Shown here in pieces: positions 24,272-36,536 of a DNA stretch of 64,000 nt. Every line of letters begins with the position of its first letter. Within the stretch, counting starts at the first letter, position 1. The notes beneath the pieces were generated by a model that did no database searches, was not told where the DNA came from, and saw nothing but the letters and a program-made list of their open reading frames with translations. This stretch comes from Enoplosus armatus (lineage: Eukaryota; Chordata; Actinopteri; Centrarchiformes; Enoplosidae), in NCBI RefSeq assembly GCF_043641665.1, contig NC_092196.1:12227192-12291191 (forward strand), read 5' to 3'. The translations under genes and the position numbers were made by a program.

Positions 24272-24432
24272 GCACTGTCAACTGTGGGACCTTATATAGA
24301 CAGGTGTGTGCCTTTCCAAATCATGTCCAATCAACTGAATTTACCACAGGTGGACTCCAATTAAGCTGCAGAAACATCTCAAGGATGATCAGTGGAAACA
24401 GGATGCACCTGAGCTCAATTTTGAGCTTCATG

Positions 24433-24643
24433 GCAAAGGCTGTGAATACTTATGTACATGTGATTTCTTAGTTTTTTATTTTTAATAAATTTGCAAAAAT
24501 TTCAAAAAAACTTTTTTCACATTGTCATTATGGGGTGTTGTGTGTAGAATTTTGAGGAAAAAAATTAATTTAATCCATTTTGGGGTGTAACATAACAAAA
24601 TGTGGAAAAAGTGAAGCGCCGTGAATACTTTCCGGATGCACTG
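24433..24643 (-). repeat. Tc1 right inverted repeat
   Basis: About 211 bp, the inverted partner of 23015-23230, ending in GCACTG next to the TA target site. It differs from the left arm at scattered positions (for example gaagcgccgtgaa against the left arm's equivalent gcgcttc/tattcacagc). Confidence 0.9.
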
Positions 24644-24645
24644 TA

Positions 24646-27400
24646 TATTTTGAAATTCAAGTTCCAGTATAAAATAGATAAGTAACCATCTGTCCATATT
24701 ATAGCTGCAGCAGTTTTGCTTTGTAATATTCATCCACTTCAATGTAATAAGGATTTCCTCTCTCACTCTGATGTATTTACTTTTATAGTCGTCAGCCAGC
24801 CCTGAGGCATGCGTAAATATTGTTGTGTTGCCAAATATAGACATGAATCCAAATAAAACAATTAGGCATGCCCATTACTCTCATAAGTAAACAGAGATTT
24901 CATTTCCGAATCCATGGGCATATTTTATTAATGCCATTTCAGACGAGGAAATGAATGAAGCCAGATCAGTTTGCCGTGGAGAGAGGCTCCTGAGCTGAGT
25001 CACAAGTGCGGCCGTTAGTGTGGTTGCTCCATAATAATGGGCTGGCGATGCGGAGCAGATGGCTGTTATTAGGCAGTGGGGTGAGGAGATTTGTGAAACT
25101 GACTAAAAAAAATACAAAATTCACAATCGCAGCAAGAAAAGGGAAGGAAAACGAACTGAGAATGAACAAGTTTCTTTATGCATGTGCCCACATGCCTAAT
25201 CCATTTTAGGTCTGAAGTATGTTTATCATTTATCTTTTTTACTCACCATTATGTTATTTAATCTTATTTTAAATTCATCTAACCAGGTCCCAAAGAATGC
25301 ATTCTAGTTTGCAATGTTTCAGAGGCAAAAAGACAGTTATTGGGGCAGCAAATCAAGCATTACATTCATCTCTAAACTGCTCTGTACTGTCAGTGTAAAT
25401 GCAAACATGAAGCTGGTGTTAGGAATATCCTAACAATGAGCTTAATTACAGACCCTGTGTGTTCCCTGTGCAGGATGTGTTCTGTGAGTTTCATTGTCAG
25501 AGAGAAAACGAGCTCGAGGAAGGAAGAAGAGAAGAAGAGGAGTCAGAAGGACAAAGAGGGAGAAAAAGCACGAGGAACAGAGAAGGTTTCATGCAGCACT
25601 TAGGCCACGGTATACTGAAAGCAGTGTTTAGCAACAGCTTCAGTCTGAGTCCCTGTTGCCATGGAGACAAGCACAGGATTACTTGCCAGCAATCTGAATC
25701 CAAAGTCAACATTTGCAGAGAGAAACAAGTTACCAATGATATTTAAGTTTCAAATTCAAATTCAAATGCTACATGTATATAAAACCTTAAACCTTTCCGG
25801 TTTTAAATTTACATTTGCTTTAAAAACAATATTACATGTTGTCCCTATGGTTTAATGTATTCATTAATTTGTGTATTTACTGAGCATATCCAGCCATCCA
25901 GATGTTTACTTTTCATTTTGCAAAAACTTAATCTCCATGGATGGATGGATTCCTTTGAAATTAATTGGATTGTACTGTTCATCTGGATTGTAAAACAGTG
26001 ATAAGAGACTAGGAGGTATTTATGAACCACAACAATTTGGGCATTTGTTCTGCATTTGTGTATTTCTTGTGTGTGTCAAAAGAAAATATGAGTAAAAATT
26101 GTAATTGAGAAAAAGTGAAATAACCAGAGCAAACATTCCTACATACATCGAGTCTTTAGAAATCTGTTCTGTTTTTGCCATCTATTTGTTTGTCCAATTA
26201 TATGTGCTTAAAATGCTATTTTAAAAATGTATATCTTTCCTAGTATCCTATAATATTTGATGTATGTTTGTATACACATTGTGCTGTGTCACACATAGAC
26301 TACTGTAATTGTTCATTTACTTGCACTCACCAAACAGCATGCAGTGATCACAAATCACAGTCAATGTCTTACAACACTCAATACACGATGCAACACTCGT
26401 ACACACCTCAGGCCCTATACACGTGTTAAGAACGCCAGAACATTGTTCAAAACAAACAATTTGAGGAATAAACTGATTAAAAATGAACAATATTGAGGTT
26501 CCTTAAGACCCAAGGTGTGTGTGTGAAGGTTAATATCTGCTACAGAAAAGCAGAGAACATAACCACAACTGAAACATGATGCAGTTATTGAGGAAATTCA
26601 CAGCATTTGTTTGGTGTGGCTGACTCACAAGTCACAGTCATATTAGCTGGCCATACCTTCAACTTGGAGAAAATGTGGTTTCAGAGAAACCAGATGACAC
26701 TTATGTAATAGTGAGGTTATGTCAGAATTCACAGTACAACACTGTGCACCTTTTCCAGGTGAAAGAAAACAACACTTCTTCACTGCAGCAGCTCTCTGGG
26801 AGGACCCGGTGTCTCTTTACATGCCCTTGTCATGCTCACTTTATATGTTAATTCATGAACAAGTATGCAAACATACAAAGCCCTCAGGAGGTGAAGCATC
26901 ATTATAATAATGTTCAGCTCATTTTGTTCTGAGACTTAAAAAGAGAGTGAAATACCCAGAAAGATGTTTGTCATGCTTATCATTTAAATATGAAGGTAAC
27001 AGGCCTCTCTTCTGATAATGTCAGCTGGCCTTCCTCTCTGTGAGCATATCTCAGACCCTCTCGCACATTCACTGTAGCTGAAGATCACTGACGATGCCCA
27101 ATTTGCCAGTTTCGTCTTTTGTCAGAGGGATCTTGAATGAAGTAGAACATGAGTGACCTACACATGAATGTCAAGAGAATCCAAGATGCTCAAAAACTGT
27201 TAATCAACATGTGACAGCAGCCTCCTGCAGTTTGGACACATGCACACACACATGCTCACATGCACTTGAAGCTGAGAGCAACACACTGCTGTTTAAACTG
27301 CAGATCACTTCTTAAATACTACTTTAATAGACACAATACCGCCGACAAGAAATAAATAAATATTAAGCTTAAGCAATTTAAACATCTAAACAGCTAAAAT
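24646..27400. other. Gene-poor region, part 3
   Basis: No recognisable gene. The frames at 25459-25746 and 26719-26907 carry no known domain. A GGAT tract lies near 25938-25948. One candidate non-coding block (24890-25100) is listed separately. Confidence 0.5.
24890..25100. promoter_or_regulatory. Candidate conserved non-coding element next to the Tc1 insertion
   Basis: Non-repetitive block with a mosaic of AT cores (gcatattttattaatgcc; ccataataatggg; ggctgttattagg) and GC-rich segments (tgagctgagtcacaagtgcggccg, which holds an AP-1-like TGAGTCA). The texture is that of a deeply conserved enhancer. It starts about 250 bp to the right of the Tc1 end. Confidence 0.28.
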
Positions 27401-27419
27401 ATTATAGACAAGAAATAAA

Positions 27420-28115
27420 AGAAAATGGGGAACAATTTTAATGGACAGGAAACTGCAAATGTCAATTGATTACACAGGAAACCCTAATCCTAAAGGGTAT
27501 AATTGTTTATATCAAAGCACCAGTTGCTTTTCAATCAACATGCATCAATACGCTCCAACTAAAAAGAGGTCTATTGTGAAATCACAGTCTTTTAATGCAG
27601 ATTGTACAGATTACCATCTCATTATAGAAGGAGATTTGAACTCAATTCTAAATATCGAATCAGGTAAATCGCCTCCAATACAGTATTTCACGTTCTAACG
27701 GATCTAAATGATGTTATTGTGAAACTCAGTGTCTTTGATATATGGTGCCTCAAGAAGGAAGATTATAAACTACTAATTGATTGTGTCTTTATGTCTCAAT
27801 CATTAATCAACATGCATCAGCTGACATTCACCTTCAACCTGCAGCTAATGCTCATAAGGCCACTAGATGGCATATCAATACAATGCTGCTGAGCAATTAC
27901 AGTTTTTTTAATCATATCTGAAGGAGCTTTAAAACACTGCTGAATGCAACAAACCACAAACTTCAAAATGTTTCATTTGATAGTTCTCCTCCAACCTCGC
28001 AAAGACACAAACAAGCAGCTAGATGGTGGAGAAAAGGACTCATTCATTCACGAAACTATGAGTTCTCTAGTGATAAAGCCAAATTGTTGTATAATGAAAG
28101 AGGCACACAGCAAAA
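27420..28115 (+). mobile_element. Decayed L1/Tx1-like LINE fragment (endonuclease region)
   Basis: Translated pieces in shifting plus-strand frames match the apurinic endonuclease and following spacer of L1/Tx1-clade LINEs. 'DYHLIIEGDLNSILN' (about 27610-27655) matches the LIIGGDFN motif. 'FDIWCLKKEDYK' (about 27734-27769) matches the DVWR..hP..kdyT motif. 'FMSQSLI' follows where the RIDyFLiS motif is expected. 'RWHINTMLL' (27865-27891) matches the RWRFNTsLL motif, and 'NYEFSSDKAKLL' (28053-28088) the YyE.GDKa.kLL motif. Stops, frameshifts and deletions break the frame and no reverse transcriptase is visible, so this is a dead 5' portion. Confidence 0.65.
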
Positions 28116-28309
28116 GCATGAGAACCTCCGTTTTTTTTTTTAAGTTTTTAAATTTTTTTTTTTTTACAAATTTTCCTTTCTAATAAAGTAAATAAAGAGT
28201 CACACATGGTGAGCATTAGTGTCCCTAATATAACGTGCCCTTTATACAACTCCGCTAAAATCTCTGATTCATCCTTTTTACTATTTTCAGTTTATTTTTC
28301 TCAGACAGA

Positions 28310-28640
28310 GGGCACGATTTAGAGAGAAATTAGTCCGCATTTTCTTTTCCAAGCAACAGGAATACATTAAGACTTCTACCTCAGCAGTTTTAACTGTCTT
28401 GGTTGAGCCGAGAGCAAAGTGAGTCACAGCGATCTACAGACACCTGACGCCCCAAATGGGACCAACCAGTGACACAAGAAGCAGCTGATATCATTTTAAT
28501 TTCATTGTCTGAATGAATGAGTTCTATTCAATGGGCATGTGAGGTGTGACAGAGACATAATTAATAACCCACTGGACTGTTTATCGTCCCTATGCTCCAT
28601 CAGCACAGAGTAAATCAGTCTGTTTGACATGTCTGTGTTA
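28310..28640. promoter_or_regulatory. Candidate conserved non-coding element
   Basis: About 330 bp of non-repetitive sequence with AT cores (gagaaattagtcc, cattttaatttcattg, gacataattaataaccc) interleaved with GC-richer parts (ggttgagccgagagc, cctgacgccccaaatggg). Enhancer-like texture; untested. Confidence 0.25.
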
Positions 28641-29339
28641 TGCACACATTATTTGACTTTGTTTCAAGTTAAAAAGAGCTGAAAAAATAAATAAATGAAT
28701 GACAGTCGTATCATTGCAACCATGACAGTTATGAGGTAAACACTTTGTTTGTAAATGTTAGAAACAGGGTTACTGTAGCAACAACTAAACCACACACTGA
28801 AATCATAAAACTAATTATATGTGTCTCTTCCTTTTACTCTTAACACTGGAGATATGACAGCATATCATGGTATGGTATTTATACATGTAGGTCACATGTG
28901 TACACACATAACTGGAATATATCTATCCATACATAATGTACCAATCTGATTCATATACAGACATAAGTCAGTCCTCATTCGTGAAAGTAGACTTCAGCTG
29001 AGCAGAGCATATGCACAGCTGGCTGGTTTGTTTTCTCTTTTCTCTTTTGTCACCACCGTCTTTTGTTCTATTTTCACTCTGTAGAGTTGTTGTTTTTTTT
29101 TTATTCAATTACACTCTCTACAAAATAGCTCATAGCATTACCTGTGACCCAATGCCTGTAGCTGCAAGGCAAAAACAAGTCTGAGAATCAGCTGTCACTA
29201 AGAGCGACACAAACACAATCAAAGTTTATAGCTCCAAATTTCAACAATGACCACGTACCTTTGTAATAAATGCATCTGATGTCTCATTGTGAATAGTGAA
29301 ATGAACAGAAACAGGACAACAATATTTTCATTGTTAGTA

Positions 29340-29640
29340 TATATCTCTTGGATAATGAGGGAATGGAGATTAATATGAAAGAGACATAAATGTCTCTTTT
29401 GTCGTTAAATGTCACTCGAAGCGCCTGTCTCTTCCATACAGGTGTGCAAGGATTGTTTTTCATTTTCTTTTGAAGCTAATGGAGACCAACATATTTGTAT
29501 CACATTATAATGAGGGCTCGATACCTGCAACATATCTCTGAATAAAAGCCCTCAGTCAATATGAGAGTGCTGTTTTTGCCTTTAGTGCTGCCTCATAAGA
29601 CGATGGCATCTTTAAAAAGGACACAGACAGCCCTCTTATA
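29340..29640. promoter_or_regulatory. Candidate conserved non-coding element with 10-bp perfect hairpin
   Basis: Non-repetitive block. It contains AAAGAGACAT-aa-ATGTCTCTTT (29378-29399), a perfect 10-bp inverted repeat with a 2-nt centre, followed by cgttaaatgtcactcgaagc and, farther on, a TATAATGAGG-type core and tgcctcataagacgatgg. No protein signal. It may be an enhancer. Confidence 0.25.
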
Positions 29641-32079
29641 AATCAGACACAATCCATAGTTGCAAACAATACAGTTGTGCACTTGACTGATCTTAAAAGA
29701 AAAAAAAAAAGCCTGAGTGCAAAACACCATGATCAAGAGTTGCATGTGTTCTGTGCTGAAGAGTAATTCATTTCCTTTTCATACCTCAGCAAAACAACCA
29801 CGAAGGGGTGTTTTGAATTAGTGGGTTCTGCCAGACACAAACAAGTGCCAGTGGAGGGCAGTGGGAACTGGTTTGTGTGCTCTGATGGGGCAGGAAGAAA
29901 AGTATTAATGGTTTCAAGTGCGTAACGGAGGGTAGGGCAAACAATGTGGCTTTATGTCTTGAATCCACTTGTTAACACCAAATGGAAATATAAGAAATAC
30001 AAGTTTAACAGTAGCCCACAGGTAATAAAGTGCTTGACTGGACAAAACTAACTTCAACTTAGTGAACTCCGAGCCCTATTTTTTATTCATTTGGAGAGGC
30101 TTAAAAACAGTCTAATAACGTCACAAAACAGCATTGTAAAAGAGCCTCTACAAGAGAACTGGTATATCAGAAGAAAGTTACCAAAAAACCTAAAAATTAG
30201 GTCATTTAGTGTTACATGAACGTGGAAAGAACAAAATACATGGATACCAGGAAATATGTGCCATGGGTGGATGTAGTATGGATTGGGGGGACTTTTACTT
30301 TCCCTACAATATTGTAGTCTGGCACCTGAATTTTGTGTTCGCCTTTTTAAAGACTGTTCCACCCCGAGTTGATTTGCTGTTAAGTAGGTTTTGTGGTTAT
30401 TTACATGCATAAAAAGTAACCAAAATACGAGAAAAGTGTCTAACACTCAAATTCTCATAACACACATTTATGAAACCATAAGAAATGTCTTTGATTTGAG
30501 TTGGGGGTTTTTACCCAGCAATTAATTGAAACATTATTTGTGTGTGATACAAGAAATGAAGCAACTATAAATGCATGCTCCATTTTTGTGGTTCCCTATG
30601 CTGATAATCAATTTGAGAGATGTGAAACTTGCTTGAGATTGGCAATCCAAACACAAACACACTGTCAGGTGTATTTGTTTTCTAAAAGTTAGACTATTGT
30701 CTCCTTGTAGTGGCAGTAGGGTTTTGGAGAAGTCTCCAGGTTGGTGTGTTAAAAAGCTCTGACATTTAGGGAATTGTCTAGATTCATGCCACAGTAAATC
30801 AATAGAAGCCAATAACTGCAGCCTGGAAGTAATTACATCAAACTTAGAGTATATAATGTAAATTATACACTGTTTGCAGTCATTGGTCTAAAACGTGCAA
30901 AAGCAGTGATCTGTTTCTTTTAAGCTGAACAAAACTCTTACCTCCTCTGTTTCCTCTGTCCTATGTTTGGCACGTGATGCCTTTAAAATGGTATGCACAT
31001 GTATTGCACACCTTCCTTGCACGTGCAAGTCTGATTAGCACTTTCATCATTGATCTCTTTTTCTCCTGCTATCTGGACTGCCGTCAGTTAGGTGACATGG
31101 AGTAGGCTTTTGTCAGCAGTCTGAAACAGCATATTGAACAGTCTCAGTCTGAAGCTTTCCATTGAAATGCCTTTTCTCATTATGTGAGTTTAACATAGAC
31201 AGGCTTTGTCCCATAGACGTTTTTGACAATATCATTAATGGTTATGAGTTAAGACAGGGTATACACACACATTTATACTTACATACTGTATGTACACACT
31301 ACTTCTATGGTTCGTCAGTCCTGCGATTACTGCTAGCTCTGCACGTGCCCTATCTGTTTCCTCATGTGACACGCCTGTGCCTGTTGTTTAGTGACTGCCT
31401 GAGCTAGTGACTTGACCCACCTACATCCACCTACTTGTACTCCTGTGTTTGTGTGTATGTGTGTGTCAGTGTATGCAGACATTTGTGCATGCATGCACGT
31501 GTTAATGTGTTCTGCATGTACAGTACTGAGTGTGTCTTTGATTTTTGAATTTAGTTGCATTAGTATGTCACTGAGATCAGCAGACTCACGTGCCTGTGAT
31601 GAATAGGGCAGTCCCTACTGCAGCTGGATGGTAACTTAGCACTTTGCTAACAGAAGTTCAACCAAGCTGATAAAAGGACCCATTTGTGCCAGGCTTTTAA
31701 GTGCCAAGTTGATCATGCAACATACAACATGAAGCTTCTGTAGATTCTGGTGATCCCAGTTATTTTGATTGTGCAACAAAGACAACATTTTATGTGGCTC
31801 AGTGAATCCATAATAGACGCCCATGTTTCTCAAATTGACGATGGTGGGATTTTAGGAAAATTAGGTTGCTGAAAGAGAGACTACCATGCAGGTCATACAG
31901 GTCATAAAATCCTAAAAACACTTTGCAGTTGCTTATCACAACATCTAGATGCCTATTTAATGGCAGAGCATCTTGTCTTTCTCTTTATAGCACGTTTTAG
32001 CGCATTTTTCGGCTTGTTGCTTTACTGTTTTTGGTTCACTGTCACTGTTCTGATAGTGTTTTCAATGGGAGCAGGTAGG

Positions 32080-32400
32080 TAGTTTTCAGCAAAAAATCAA
32101 AAAAAAAAAGTTAGCAACTAGTTGGTGAACATAGTGGAGCATTTAGCTGCTAAAGAGCCAGATATTTCCTTCAGGGGTTAACAAAGACCAAAAACGGAGC
32201 TAAGAGGAGAGTGAATATTTGACTTCATCAGGTGGCTAGAAACACGACTCCAAATAATATACTGCTCCATATGTGATGGATGTGCAAACAGGCAACTTTT
32301 CAGCTGGTTTCCATTACCCCCAAGTGGCAAAAACACAAAATAATCACCAAGGCAATCTATATTATAGTAAGCACTGCAAACAACAGAGTCATATTTGGTA
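32080..32400 (+). repeat. Dispersed repeat family, copy B
   Basis: Diverged copy of 21640-21960 in the same orientation, with shared landmarks ttttcagcaaaaa, gtggagcatttagctgctaaagag, catcaggtggc and aaacacga. It contains an internal poly-A run (32099-32109). Confidence 0.6.
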
Positions 32401-33072
32401 GCTTTGTGCTGTATCCCAGTATAAAGATGAAGATATAACATTTTCTCTGTGTCCTGTTTCCATCCAGTTATATAACTGCTCTTAAAACTATATCTAAATA
32501 TGTGCAGTTATGTGGGGATTAATTGTGCTGGAGGCCCTGTCATCAACTTCTAGAAATGTCATCAACAGCTCCTCAGTGCTCCCTTGCTGTTGATTTACCT
32601 CAATTGTTCACCTGTATTTCCTGGTCTCAACCGATGATTCAGAGCTGTCGGAAACTGTTTCATCACAGGTGGGAAAGTTTCCAGATATGGACGACTGCTC
32701 TTTCTGTTCCTGCCTTTGACCTGGTTAATAACGTATAGTGATAGACTTGAGAGAATAAACAACTTCCCATCACAGCTGTAGTGTTGAACATGCAGGGAGA
32801 GGAATCTTGTTTTTTACTGGATTTAAAGCTTGCTTGTTTCCCATAGAGGAGATTAAAGCAGCTGATCATCTAGGGAGTCAGAGAATTATGATTACAATAA
32901 ACTACTGCTTAATAAAGTATTTGGGTCATCAACACAAATGCCCAAGGGGACTACTAGCTGTATTTGTTTTGTTGGGGATTTAGATGATATGAAATGAACT
33001 GAGATGAAATTACCTTTTGGAAACTGGTGATTCACTCATCAAAAAGAAGGACATGGCATCCTCTTTCATTCA

Positions 33073-33222
33073 ATGAGGCGAGACGAGTTGAAACGAGATG
33101 AGATGAAATGAAACAAGATGAACTGAGATGAGATGAAACGACACAAGACAAGACGAGATGAAACAAAATGAGACTAGATGAAACGAGGCAAGATTTGATG
33201 AAAGGAGACGAGATGAGATGAT
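33073..33222 (+). repeat. Degenerate GAGATGAAAC minisatellite
   Basis: About 150 bp made of imperfect 5-10 bp units based on gagatgaaac/gagatgagat, almost all purine apart from T and occasional C. Unit variants (gacgagatgaaac, aaacaagatgaac) drift along the array, as in old minisatellites. It directly abuts a dispersed repeat on its right. Confidence 0.8.
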
Positions 33223-33440
33223 ATTTACTTTATTGTCCCCTTGGGGACACTTTTCACTACATTACAGAACATTCATCTCCAGACATACTTAACAAGACCC
33301 TTACAATTATTCATATATTAAAATACATTAAAAGAACCAATGTTCCCCAAAGTATTACACATTGCACCAGAATATTATATGTCCAACAGTAAAACCGACA
33401 GGTAGAGTATTGCACATGCCAACCCTACTGTAAACCCTAC
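33223..33440. repeat. Teleost 'tttattgtccccttgggga' dispersed repeat fragment
   Basis: Begins tttactttattgtccccttg and continues to tattgcacatgcc. These are hallmarks of a common teleost interspersed repeat with 'TTTATTGTCCCC' and 'ATTGCAC' motifs. It is diverged and truncated; the exact family is not assigned. Confidence 0.55.
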
Positions 33441-34210
33441 TATTAAGTGCTCTTTGACCATGTCAAGTGGTTTTTCAAAACTATTCAAAAACAAAGACCA
33501 TGAAACTCATCTGGACACTAAAAGTGATATTTGAATACAGAAACACTTCAAGCTCAATTTCAGTGGGAGCAAACCTCCCTCTTTACTGCAAAAGTCCCAC
33601 CGTAGTGCATTCATTAATTAACCGTCTATTTAAGTTCAGCCATGGCTACATGTGAAGCTGCTATATAAATAGCCTCAAAGTTACTTGATGAGAAAAGGTG
33701 TAGGTGCACTGCATGAGCAAGTGTGATGGAAGTAATTTGCTTCATGACAGCAGGCTAGGTTTTTGACATCTGTCTCCAGGTCCACATGGTCTTCTCCTGG
33801 CGATGTGTCTAATTAGTCCTCCTCTAGAGAGGTTTCTGACAGAGATAGTTAGATAACGTACAGGTGTTGAGTACGGCACCAGGTGAAAACGCAGAGTCAC
33901 TTTTAATTGAAGTTTAAAAGAGAAAAGAGAATAATCTACACCAGGCATCCGTTTGTCTGAAAGGTTGTTGGAAAGGTGAAAGCCCATCAGTTTAGAGATG
34001 GTCATGGAAGAGAGGGACTTTGGTTTTCTCTTTGAATCGTATGGCAAAACTGGGCACTGTTTCAGATGTCTGGACGCAAGCTAGAAAAATGTATTGAATA
34101 TATTTTAGCCAAAACACAACATGTCCATAATGAGGTTGATCTGCCTCTCAAAACTGACAGGTTTACCACGATGAACACAGTTTGCATGCATTTCCTTTTG
34201 GTTGTTCGTA
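33441..34210. other. Gene-poor region, part 5
   Basis: No gene recognised; frames 33467-33655 and 33742-34047 lack known domains. Nothing else can be supported. Confidence 0.45.
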
Positions 34211-34235
34211 TGTGTGTGTGTGTGTGTGTGTGTGT
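34211..34235. repeat. (TG)n microsatellite
   Basis: About 12 TG units. Simple repeat. Confidence 0.93.
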
Positions 34236-34379
34236 CTGCCAGTTCTATTTTGTGTTCTTTATGAACACTGCTGCCATTGACATTTAAGCTTTTATTCTGT
34301 GTCCCGAAAACGCATCAAATCGTTTTGAATGATTGTTCACCTGGTAGACACCGCCTTCAGTGCTGATTAAACATTTAGT

Positions 34380-34680
34380 GATATTATAGATGTGCATTAA
34401 TAAGCAACGTTATTCATTTTCTTACAGTAATATAGTTGGGCCTGGATGGACATCAAAATGTTTTCAAATCATTGGTAATTGAATGGCATTAGTGTTTTAT
34501 TTTATCTGTAACTTCATTCAGTGCCTGGATGACATCATAGTAATTGGAAATGGAAATGAAACACAGTGTCATAAGAATAGGCAAATCTCTTCAAATGTGA
34601 CACAGACAGGGTGATTATTGCGTGAGATAATAGAGGTATTTCTGGATGGGAGTTTAATTAACCTTGGGATGTCAGATTAA
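34380..34680. promoter_or_regulatory. Candidate conserved non-coding element
   Basis: About 300 bp without repeats, with closely packed AT cores (cattggtaattgaatggcatt, catagtaattggaaatgg, gggagtttaattaacc) and a TGCGTGAGATAATAG stretch. The abundance of TAATT cores suggests homeodomain input. Inferred from texture alone. Confidence 0.28.
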
Positions 34681-36184
34681 ACACAAAATAAAGTGGATTT
34701 CCTTTGTGCTAGAAAGTTGCTGTCTTGCTCACACAGAAAAGGATCAAAGTAATGAACCTCTGAGATAATACTGATGCTACCGGGAGAATTATCAGGTCTT
34801 AAAGTCCTTAAGGAGGATGAGCATGAGTTTCTTTTCCCTTCAGTGCTGGTGCACACAGGAGGCATTAAAGGACAGCAGACCTGCGGTTACTGACTTTGCA
34901 TCAGAGGGTAAAATTAGAAAACTAAAACCAACATGATTATTGGTGGAGACCATAGCCTTTTAACTTTGGGGGTATCTGTTCGTCCTTGCTCTTGTCTTCC
35001 TTTCAGCAGTTTAACACAGACAGACACACACATCAAAGCGCAGTGATCTGTCAAAGTTACATGGCAATGCATCATTTATGAAGCATCACCAAGGCCACCA
35101 AGCAGGCGCCCTAAGATCAAAATCCAAACTGACATGTTCTCAATGGCCATATGGCAGGACTGCGACCAAAAGAGAAAAAAAAACAACTGCCAGTGGACTT
35201 TGATTGCTGCCACGTGTGTGAATGCTTCCAGGTCCCAGTCGTGCTTTTGCCACGTGGACTTGGGGTGCATGTTTCCGATTTATCTGCTTATGTTATTTCC
35301 ACCATGGGTACACGGACCAGTTGTGACACCACGATAAACCCATTCCAGGTGACAAGTGTGAAATAATTCAGTCCTCTGAATGACCCCCCTAAATGCACAA
35401 GGTTCTGCCCAAACTGTTGTTGCTGTTGTTTTCCATATCGTCCAGTGTTCATTTCATCCACACAACCGCAAGAACATTAGTACAATGTATATGCTGATTT
35501 CAGTTTGTTGTTCATGCTAACCTAACTGCAGATAGTTTTCATAAGTAACTACTTACGAACATTTCTTGAATTTGCATGTGGATCTGAATTCACACTAAAA
35601 ATCGAATCACTTGTGCCTTTCGAATCCCTCTCCACTAAGTTTCATAGATGTTTTGTTTTTGAGATATCCTGCCAACTCACATACACATCCGCAGTAGTGA
35701 CCTGCCTTGCCAAATGACTGAATGAAAAAACAGACAGAAGTGTTTGGACAGAGTCTGAAAATGCCCTGCAGTCACTCTAAAGCCATGTCTTTCAGATTGT
35801 AATTGGGAAGCAGCCACATGTCCTGTGGTTCAGCACAATTCAGTCACTATAAACTAAAGAAAGATTAGTCACGGATGATTAGACAATGGCTGAATATGAT
35901 TTGTTTATTTCTAGATTGTTATGTTTTTAAATTATTAACAGCACAGGGACACATTTATGAGTCTCGTTAATCTTCTGTGTTTTCATGTCACTACTTCACA
36001 TCAGTGATTGGGTTTTGTGGGTGCATGTGTGTGAATAACCAATGAGTGTGAGTCTAACTGTATCTCCAAGTGGATGTCACAATGTGTAGCACGTGTCCCT
36101 GTGTGTGAGCTGGAGAACAGAATCGACGTCAGCAGCTCAGTAGGTTGGTTACAACATTGCTTTCATGTGCTCAGCAGTATGTTT

Positions 36185-36190
<6 letters not shown>
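34681..36190. other. Gene-poor region, part 6
   Basis: No gene recognised. The frames at 35076-35366 show no domain. Mixed, non-repetitive DNA. Confidence 0.45.

Positions 36191-36259
<69 letters not shown>
36191..36259. repeat. (GT)n microsatellite, long and pure
   Basis: About 34 uninterrupted GT units, the longest simple repeat in the window. Likely highly polymorphic. It produces spurious Cys/Val and Thr/His frames. Confidence 0.97.
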
Positions 36260-36261
<2 letters not shown>

Positions 36262-36536
36262 GCACCCAGCCTGCCACAGAGTCTGTCCTCTGGTTTCATA
36301 TTCCTCCACCTTGGGATGATGATGATGATTCACAGGCACTACTACTATAACTACCCTATAAATGCTACAAGTGTCACTAGAGGTCACATTTGCATATCTG
36401 GTCAGTAAATGGTGTGTTTTCATCCAGCACAGAGTAGTTGAGCTGCCCTCTCTGAGAAAGTGCATGCTAGCATACCTCTAATACAACTGCATGAACAAAA
36501 GTACTAACATGACATTAACAGCAGATTTGGGCTAAG

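Larger units (their letters stand above)
23015..24643 (-). mobile_element. Tc1-like DNA transposon, full length
   Basis: A complete Tc1/mariner-type element of 1,629 bp flanked by TA on both sides (23013-23014 and 24644-24645), the expected target duplication. Long inverted repeats of about 215 bp start CAGTGCATCCGGAAAGTATT on the left and end with its complement on the right. Each arm carries two copies of the short repeat aagtattcacagc (left arm 23028-23040 and 23212-23224), the IR/DR layout of fish Tc1 elements such as Sleeping Beauty relatives. These ends resemble those widely seen in flatfish and other teleost Tc1 families; I do not assign a named family. It encodes one transposase on the minus strand, interrupted by a stop. 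Confidence 0.95.
28120..32079. other. Gene-poor region, part 4
   Basis: No recognisable gene. Poly-T runs lie at 28130-28168 and 29090-29102. Two candidate non-coding elements (28310-28640, 29340-29640) are listed separately. The remaining frames (30087-30446, 31162-31407) show no domain. Confidence 0.5.

Noticed and set aside
23693..24471. Plus-strand open frames opposite the Tc1 transposase
   Set aside because: They are antisense shadows of the transposase coding sequence and the inverted repeat.
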